Shown here piece by piece: positions 7,297-10,626 of a stretch of 10,626 nucleotides of DNA. The stretch's first letter is position 1. The number at the start of each line of letters is the position of its first letter. The notes beneath the pieces were generated by a model. That model was given only the letters and a program-made list of their open reading frames with translations, had not been told where the DNA came from and made no database searches. The stretch is from Echinococcus granulosus (Eukaryota; Platyhelminthes; Cestoda; Cyclophyllidea; Taeniidae), in contig NW_020170433.1 of NCBI RefSeq assembly GCF_000524195.1, positions 1-10,626 of the forward strand, read 5' to 3'. Made by a program: the position numbers and the translations under genes.

Positions 7297-7313
7297 CACG
7301 TCACAATGACGTG
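7297..7313. promoter_or_regulatory. Perfect inverted repeat CACGTCA-caa-TGACGTG
   Basis: Two 7-base arms (7297-7303 and 7307-7313) are exact reverse complements with a 3-base spacer. Each arm carries the ACGT core of bZIP sites; TGACGTG is the known CRE-like / ATF6-XBP1-type core. A related TGACGCA is at 7336-7342. Likely a bZIP-binding regulatory element. Confidence 0.45.
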
Positions 7314-7525
7314 TGTGAAAGGAGAGAATCAAATGTGACGCAGTCCTTCCGCCTCATTGTTACTCACTCATGCATGTCGTATGAGTGGAAGCGTTTTGCT
7401 TGCAGATTTCTTCACACACAGATCTCAACGTGACTTGATAATGCATTAGCAACAGGCAAGTCTGCTGTGGAGAGGAGAGAGTCCTCCTAAATACGATACA
7501 GCTCTGGCAAAATCCAATTTTTCAG

Positions 7526-7640
7526 ACACATCCGAATGGGATTTTCTAGTGCTGTTCCTTCTGTCAAAGGCAAGCCCACTGGACGAGAAGCCTTAACAAC
7601 CGCGACATTACAAGTGCGTCAAACTGGATTTGTCAAGCAG
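7526..7640 (+). CDS. Candidate exon with ATG at 7536, ends at consensus donor
   Basis: The frame is open from 7491 and has ATG at 7536 (G at +4). It reads 35 codons to AAGCAG and then GTATGT (7641-7646), a consensus donor; unspliced it stops at TAG 7647-7649. AATTTTTCAG ending at 7525 is a plausible acceptor, which would make 7526-7640 a 115-base internal or second exon containing the start codon. The peptide is basic, rich in Thr, Lys and Val (KGKPTGREALTTATLQVRQ), and not recognised. It is the first good coding candidate downstream of the promoter-like region, in the same direction. Thirty-odd open codons are common by chance; the paired splice signals raise it slightly. Confidence 0.22.
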
Positions 7641-7727
7641 GTATGTTAGAATCACCTAAATTAGACCCAATGGACATTGAATTGAAAGAGAGGAAAGCAG
7701 TGGACAGTGAGATAAAGCGTAGCGTAC

Positions 7728-7747
7728 AGTCGAGTCGAGTCAAGTCA
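7728..7747. repeat. Four-copy 5-base tandem AGTC(G/A)
   Basis: AGTCG, AGTCG, AGTCA and AGTCA lie in uninterrupted succession. This is a small tandem with no clear role; it falls inside an otherwise unassigned 72-codon frame (7643-7861). Confidence 0.6.
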
Positions 7748-7992
7748 TGTAGGGAGACTGATGAGAATCCATGCCTCACCCGGCATGTAAACCAACCATT
7801 GCATGTACTTTACAAGTGTCCGTCCACAGATGCCAGATGGCATATACCAGGTCACAGGTAGCAAGCGAGTCACAACAACTCCTTGGATAGCCCAATGCTG
7901 ATTCGATACAACTATTTATCTAACCAAATTATTTACCTCTCCTAAGAAATTGAGAAAGCAGGAAGGAAAGGGAATTGGCGAGGATAAAATAA

Positions 7993-8355
7993 GTGGGAGT
8001 TCTCGATTACACGATTCCAACCCTGTCTGGACTGGTTCGAGTTGCCATCCCTACTCTACTGTTTCCTTTTCTCCATTTTGTGACCCGAACCAACGTGGAA
8101 GCCCTTCATCAGTGTCGGTGCATTCCACTCAGGGGCACAACTAATGACCCCAGGTATGGTGACGAGTGGATGAATGAGAAACCGGCTCGATTATGGGAGC
8201 GGACTAACTTGGAATTGTGATGCCCCACTGCTGTAGAGAGAGAAGGATTCCACAGCCATTTTGTAGTCGCATTTGCAGATGAAGAAACAGAAATACCAAT
8301 CCGAGAATCCTGTGATTCTTCTTGTATTAAAGTGAAATCCACTGTTGATTATTAG
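7993..8355 (+). pseudogene. Stop-poor stretch, 121 codons with one internal TGA
   Basis: One plus-strand frame runs from just after a TAA (7990-7992) to TAG 8353-8355, interrupted only by TGA at 8218-8220. The first part has a hydrophobic segment (VAIPTLLFPFLHFV, near codon 17), the second an acidic Cys-containing part (ADEETEIPIRESC, after 8266). No ATG begins it. TTTGCAG at 8272-8278 could be an acceptor within the second part. It is unrecognised. It may be two exons, a decayed gene or chance. It matters mainly because it continues the stop depletion seen to 9346. Confidence 0.15.
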
Positions 8356-8387
8356 TGTGTCTAAAGGAAATGAGATTTGCCAATTAA

Positions 8388-8600
8388 ATATTAGTTATCT
8401 TTAGTGGTTCTAATAGTCAGAGGAGACCCACAGTATTCAAGAATGTGAAGAAAACAAAAGTTGCTGTGCCCTTTCACACCAAAAATTGCATCTCTACTTC
8501 CATTCGCTTAGTTGGCCACAGTCCTGTCCACGTTAATGTTCCGTTGGAACTGTTGAAATGTGGAAATAAACAGCCCTGTGCGGTACGTGGTCAGGTATGG
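8388..8600 (+). CDS. Candidate exon lacking any ATG, 8405-8594
   Basis: A frame is open from 8388 to TGA 8601-8603 (71 codons), with no ATG, so it could only be an internal exon. TTAGTTATCTTTAG ending at 8404 is a possible acceptor, and GGTCAG|GTATGG (GT at 8595) is a strong donor, giving a 190-base exon. The translation has even composition: a Lys-rich start (FKNVKKTKVAVPFH), then a Val/Leu-rich part (HSPVHVNVPLELLKCG). It reads like protein, but no family is recognised. It overlaps the start of the next open stretch (8557-8733) in another frame, so they cannot both be used without splicing or a frameshift. Confidence 0.25.
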
Positions 8601-9132
8601 TGAACAGATTACCACCGTTGCCTTTGGAGGAGGCATAGGAGACGAGTTGGAGGCATTAGAGGAGTGGATACATGTAAATAAAGATTGCGGACCTGTGCAT
8701 GCAGATCAGGTCCCCATTGGGGTAAGGATGCTTTAGTTCCCTGGTTTCCTGCTCCTCTATTTCCCTAACCTTCTGGTTCCCTGTTATTTGATGCCGCTGA
8801 CAAGTGAACCCGTGCCAATGTCAGTCACGGATAGACAGAGTGTTACGCAACCCAGTGTTTGGCAATACTCTTTACGGCCTGTTCCATTCTAGACCTACTT
8901 ATTGTGCTTCCAGTGTATGACGGCAGAATGTGAGTTGCACGTATGTCGAGGCACTAGTTATCCGTTAGCCACCTTCAGTTATCTAGCACCTGTCATTTGT
9001 CATCTCTCATCGGTCAGTCCCGGTCCTCATGGAATGGACATCCATCATGTGTCCGTGGCCTTACGCTTACACCTTGCGACATGTTCGGGGACAACCCGAA
9101 TGTTGCGCTGGCAGCAGCTGGACAAGATATGA
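8557..9132 (+). CDS. Candidate two-exon coding region with intron 8722-8913
   Basis: One plus-strand frame of 192 codons, from after TGA 8554-8556 to TGA 9130-9132, has only two internal stops (TAG 8734 and TAG 8890). Both fall in 8722-8913, which begins GTAAGG after GGG, contains a pyrimidine-rich run (8737-8783) and ends TTATTGTGCTTCCAG. Splicing it would join the two halves in phase, removing both stops. The first part is acidic (FGGGIGDELEALEEWIHV, from about 8623). The second has Cys pairs and ends in a basic helix-like stretch (TRMLRWQQLDK). The product is not recognised and the start is not identified. From 8958 a second frame overlaps the 3' half, and frame drift there may indicate decay. 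Confidence 0.25.
8689..8722. repeat. Inverted repeat GGACCTG/CAGGTCC with internal TGCATGCA
   Basis: Arms at 8689-8695 and 8707-8713 are perfect 7-base complements with an 11-base loop that itself contains the palindrome TGCATGCA (8696-8703). The adjacent CCCCATTGGGG (8712-8722) is a second small inverted repeat and abuts the candidate donor GTAAGG at 8722. It could form RNA structure at that splice site. Confidence 0.5.
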
Positions 9133-9203
9133 TCAACGTCTTCCATTCTTTGCGAGGAAAATTGGCGCCTCCATTGATGCACAAAAGCAAACTTGAGTCC
9201 TAA
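8958..9203 (+). CDS. Open frame overlapping the previous one, 81 codons
   Basis: The frame is open after TAG 8955-8957 to TAA 9201-9203. AGCCACCTTCAG ending at 8976 is a possible acceptor in phase 0, which would connect in phase with the donor at 8595. The C-terminal half looks protein-like (DNPNVALAAAGQDMINVF, from about 9085, then HSLRGKLAPPLMHKSK). It competes with the frame 8914-9129. Either this, the other, or a frameshifted mixture of both is the coding remnant, if any is. No family is recognised and no conserved catalytic motif is visible. Confidence 0.2.
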   Translation, partial: LSVSHLQLSSTCHLSSLIGQSRSSWNGHPSCVRGLTLTPCDMFGDNPNVALAAAGQDMINVFHSLRGKLAPPLMHKSKLES

Positions 9204-9346
9204 TTGCTTTGGATGGAGAAGTGACTGTGAAGGATATGGATCTCCTGTGGATGGCTGGGTTTGCAAACTTTGACAGTGGAAGGGATAGTCAAACCACCTC
9301 GGTGTTGATGTTTCTGGTAATTACAGTATTGCTCCCACTACATTAG
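9197..9346 (+). CDS. Possible 3' coding segment, 49 codons
   Basis: The frame is open after TGA 9194-9196 to TAG 9344-9346, and it begins exactly where the frame ending at 9201 closes. The translation is acidic first (DGEVTVKDMDLLWMAGF), then polar, and ends with a hydrophobic run (SVLMFLVITVLLPLH), like a C-terminal membrane segment. The AATAAA at 9423 lies 77 bases after its stop, a natural 3' UTR length. GTAATT at 9317 is a weak donor. It may be the last exon, or the tail of a frameshifted pseudogene that includes 8958-9200. Confidence 0.2.
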   Translation, partial: VLIALDGEVTVKDMDLLWMAGFANFDSGRDSQTTSVLMFLVITVLLPLH

Positions 9347-9422
9347 GATGAGCGGCGGAAGTGTATTGAAAGGACGGAGGTCGCTCCGTCTCATAAGCAA
9401 CCGTCTAAACGGCTAAGCAGCA

Positions 9423-9428
9423 AATAAA
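9423..9428 (+). terminator. Candidate polyadenylation signal AATAAA
   Basis: A canonical hexamer in GCAAATAAAATG is followed by a G-rich region (9444-9475) of the kind found downstream of cleavage sites. It lies 77 bases after the stop at 9344-9346 and closes the stop-poor plus-strand tract, so it is the best 3' boundary for the proposed transcription unit. Confidence 0.35.
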
Positions 9429-9847
9429 ATGTCGAGATGGCCTCGAGCGGAATGGCAGTGGGATGAGGAAAGGGGACAACCTGAGGGAGAAGTAGCAAGA
9501 GGTCAACTGGTGATGCCCAATTCATGGAATGCTTGCGCCCCCTCACACATGCACTCTCCATACGTAAAGCAAGTGGTATGTGAAATGCCTTGACTGCGGT
9601 TTGGCAGCAAGGAACATCCAATGCGAAATGGCCTGGATGGAATTGTAGCAGTATGGAAGGTCATTTTTCCGTTTACCCTCTTCTCTCTAGTCACCCAATC
9701 CTTTGGACTTCAAACTTGGCCTAATTGCCCTATTCGCCTCATCTTGTTTAGGATGACTACCTAAGCAGGTGATATGAATGACGTTCCCTTAGAATTCTAC
9801 ATGGCATTAGGGAAAGGGTCTCTGGATGGGCTCTGCTCCCACCACCC
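9429..9847. other. Stretch without a supportable gene
   Basis: No repeat, RNA gene or promoter signature is seen. Minus-strand frames at 9391-9621 (76 codons) and 9503-9694 (63 codons) overlap each other, lack motifs and are of chance length. Confidence 0.4.
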
Positions 9848-10243
9848 ATGCTTCCGTTCTCCAATAGCTTCCTCTATCTGCTTACAACAAATGTGCCTTT
9901 ACCTCTACGTGCACTACTGCTGCCTCCCTCATCATCATTTAGAAGGAGGTCTCAAAGCAGCAGGTCATGTCTAAGCCGCGCAAGCGTTTTCATAACCGCC
10001 GTGCTGATGGAACCGACTCTGTGGGTGGGTGTGTGTCAGAGGAGTATTAGGTCGTGTCGGCTAAAGTGTCGGGTTAATGAAAGACACGTGTTTGACGTTG
10101 AAGCGCGACTCCTTGCCTCGATTGTTCTTCATGTGTATTTCATTTCGGTTTTGGTGTACCGACACTTTGAGGGGACTGCATGCACCCTGTCTGCATGGAG
10201 GTGCGCAGCTGCATGGCGGGGCGCTCTTCATTTGAATTGTTAA
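9848..10243 (+). CDS. ATG-start open frame, 131 codons, unknown product
   Basis: ATG 9848 to TAA 10241-10243 is among the longest ATG-start frames in the window. The N-terminus is Leu-rich and hydrophobic (residues 1-25, loosely like a signal sequence), followed by a Ser/Arg-rich stretch (FRRRSQSSRSC, 31-41). A second hydrophobic segment lies at residues 88-104 (LLASIVLHVYFISVLVY), long enough to cross a membrane. Seven Cys are spread through it. The initiation context is poor (C at -3) and no family is recognised. The three TGCATG motifs at 10177-10215 lie inside its last codons. It could be a small membrane protein or a chance frame; the length is near the chance limit. Confidence 0.18.
   Translation: MLPFSNSFLYLLTTNVPLPLRALLLPPSSSFRRRSQSSRSCLSRASVFITAVLMEPTLWVGVCQRSIRSCRLKCRVNERHVFDVEARLLASIVLHVYFISVLVYRHFEGTACTLSAWRCAAAWRGALHLNC
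10176..10215 (+). promoter_or_regulatory. Three CTGCATG motifs in 40 bases
   Basis: CTGCATG occurs at 10176-10182, 10191-10197 and 10209-10215, the first extended to the palindrome TGCATGCA. In RNA, UGCAUG is the well-known RBFOX splicing-factor site, and clustering is typical of regulated exons. As DNA, alternating RY TGCATG could serve other factors. Confidence 0.35.
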
Positions 10244-10254
10244 TGAATAAGTGC

Positions 10255-10262
10255 TTTTTTTT
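10255..10262 (+). other. T8 run
   Basis: Eight consecutive T residues would be sufficient to stop RNA polymerase III on the plus strand. No A-box/B-box pair, tRNA or other Pol III gene is visible upstream, so it is probably just a homopolymer. Confidence 0.3.
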
Positions 10263-10408
10263 CTTACGAAATGAATGCACGAAGGCAGACGGCTAGCAGT
10301 GGGGAGGAGGGGGTTATTGTGAATGTTCAAGTTGAATTCACGTCAAACAGGCGTTTCCATTTGTGGAATGGAGTCAGGCACATGAAATCATAAAATGAGG
10401 CAGATCAG

Positions 10409-10601
10409 ATGTCCTGTGGAAGCCATCACAGGCTACGACGATTAGTGGTTGCTGTGAGCCGCACGGAGAACCGCACGAACTCGTCTGATCGGTCACCTGA
10501 GACTGAATCTCGCAGTCCGAATGACAGTACCCCCCCTTCATCGTGAATGCCTGGCCTTATCACACCAGATTTCCTTACAATTGACAGACTTCCTGTCCTG
10601 A
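10409..10601 (+). CDS. CpG-rich block open in two overlapping frames, possible exon start
   Basis: Frame A has ATG at 10409 and TGA at 10544-10546 (45 codons). It encodes a basic start, then a Ser/Thr/Pro/Asp-rich disordered tail (SDRSPETESRSPNDS). Frame B is open from 10458 to TGA 10599-10601 (47 codons), giving a basic-hydrophobic stretch (RLIGHLRLNLAV) and then an amphipathic Leu-rich end (HRECLALSHQISLQLTDFLS). The seven-C run at 10530-10536 lies inside both; a one-base length change there would shift frame A into frame B. CpG density is higher than in neighbouring DNA. The block may be the 5' part of a gene or repeat continuing to the right. It is unrecognised. Confidence 0.2.
10459..10477. 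repeat. 12-base imperfect tandem with CCGCACG twice
   Basis: CCGCACG at 10459-10465 is repeated at 10471-10477, with flanks GA(G/A) and (G/A)A also conserved, a period of 12 bases (four codons in either frame). Confidence 0.55.
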
Positions 10602-10626
10602 CACCTTGTTGTCTTGATGTGACTCC

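Noticed and set aside
6910..7305. Several overlapping open frames on both strands
   Set aside because: They arise from CA, GA and GGGT simple sequence; translations are His/Thr/Pro/Ser low-complexity and mutually exclusive.
7643..7861. 72-codon plus-strand frame
   Set aside because: Its ATG lies inside the consensus donor GTATGT at 7641 and it contains the AGTC tandem; it is more likely intron sequence.
8034..8046. GGTTCGAGTTGCC resembling a tRNA B-box
   Set aside because: It lacks the full GGTTCGANNCC consensus, there is no A-box at the right distance upstream, and no cloverleaf arms can be drawn.
10255..10262. T8 run as an RNA polymerase III terminator
   Set aside because: No Pol III promoter elements or RNA-gene fold precede it.
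1..10626. Bacterial or phage features, CRISPR arrays, insertion sequences, LTRs or terminal inverted repeats
   Set aside because: No regularly spaced repeats, no long direct or inverted terminal repeats, no Shine-Dalgarno-linked frames and no transposase- or polymerase-like motifs were found.

Overview
The window looks like non-bacterial, probably animal, genomic DNA. No long open frame exists (the longest is 166 codons in 10.6 kb), there is no operon-like packing and no ribosome-binding-site pattern. What does appear are eukaryotic signals: a TATA box, CCAAT and E-box motifs, AATAAA signals, and splice-donor and splice-acceptor strings. A flatworm or similar invertebrate with compact introns would fit, but that is a guess from overall texture. 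No protein family could be recognised with certainty anywhere, so every coding call here is a candidate of low confidence.

Layout, left to right. At 1-65 a short open frame running in from the left edge may be the last exon (or a micro-exon) of a plus-strand gene, with an AATAAA at 385. Around 675-917 a TATA box precedes a 38-codon small ORF. From about 920 to 5200 there is mainly featureless, AT-leaning intergenic or intronic DNA with a few open frames that chance can explain, a homeodomain-like palindrome (4701-4710) and a cluster of TGATTA motifs (5093-5122). From 5230 to 6745 several frames are open on both strands, including the two longest ATG-start frames facing each other (6066-6443 plus, 6245-6745 minus).

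The clearest functional signature is at 6529-7342: two CACGTG E-boxes, a CCAAT box and a GGGCGG GC-box packed into 27 bases, flanked by further CCAAT boxes, a purine-to-pyrimidine strand switch, CA/GA and GGGT simple-sequence tracts with a four-run G-quadruplex motif, and a perfect CACGTCA/TGACGTG inverted repeat. This looks like a TATA-less promoter.

Downstream on the plus strand (7490-9430) stop codons are locally scarce. Several open stretches are bounded by splice-like signals, most notably 8557-9132, where one putative 192-bp intron would remove both in-frame stops. The tract ends at an AATAAA (9423-9428). My working hypothesis is one plus-strand transcription unit from about 6.7 to 9.45 kb, either a small multi-exon gene or a decayed one. 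The right end holds a 131-codon ATG-start frame (9848-10243), a cluster of three TGCATG motifs, and a CpG-rich block (10409-10601) open in two frames at the window edge.
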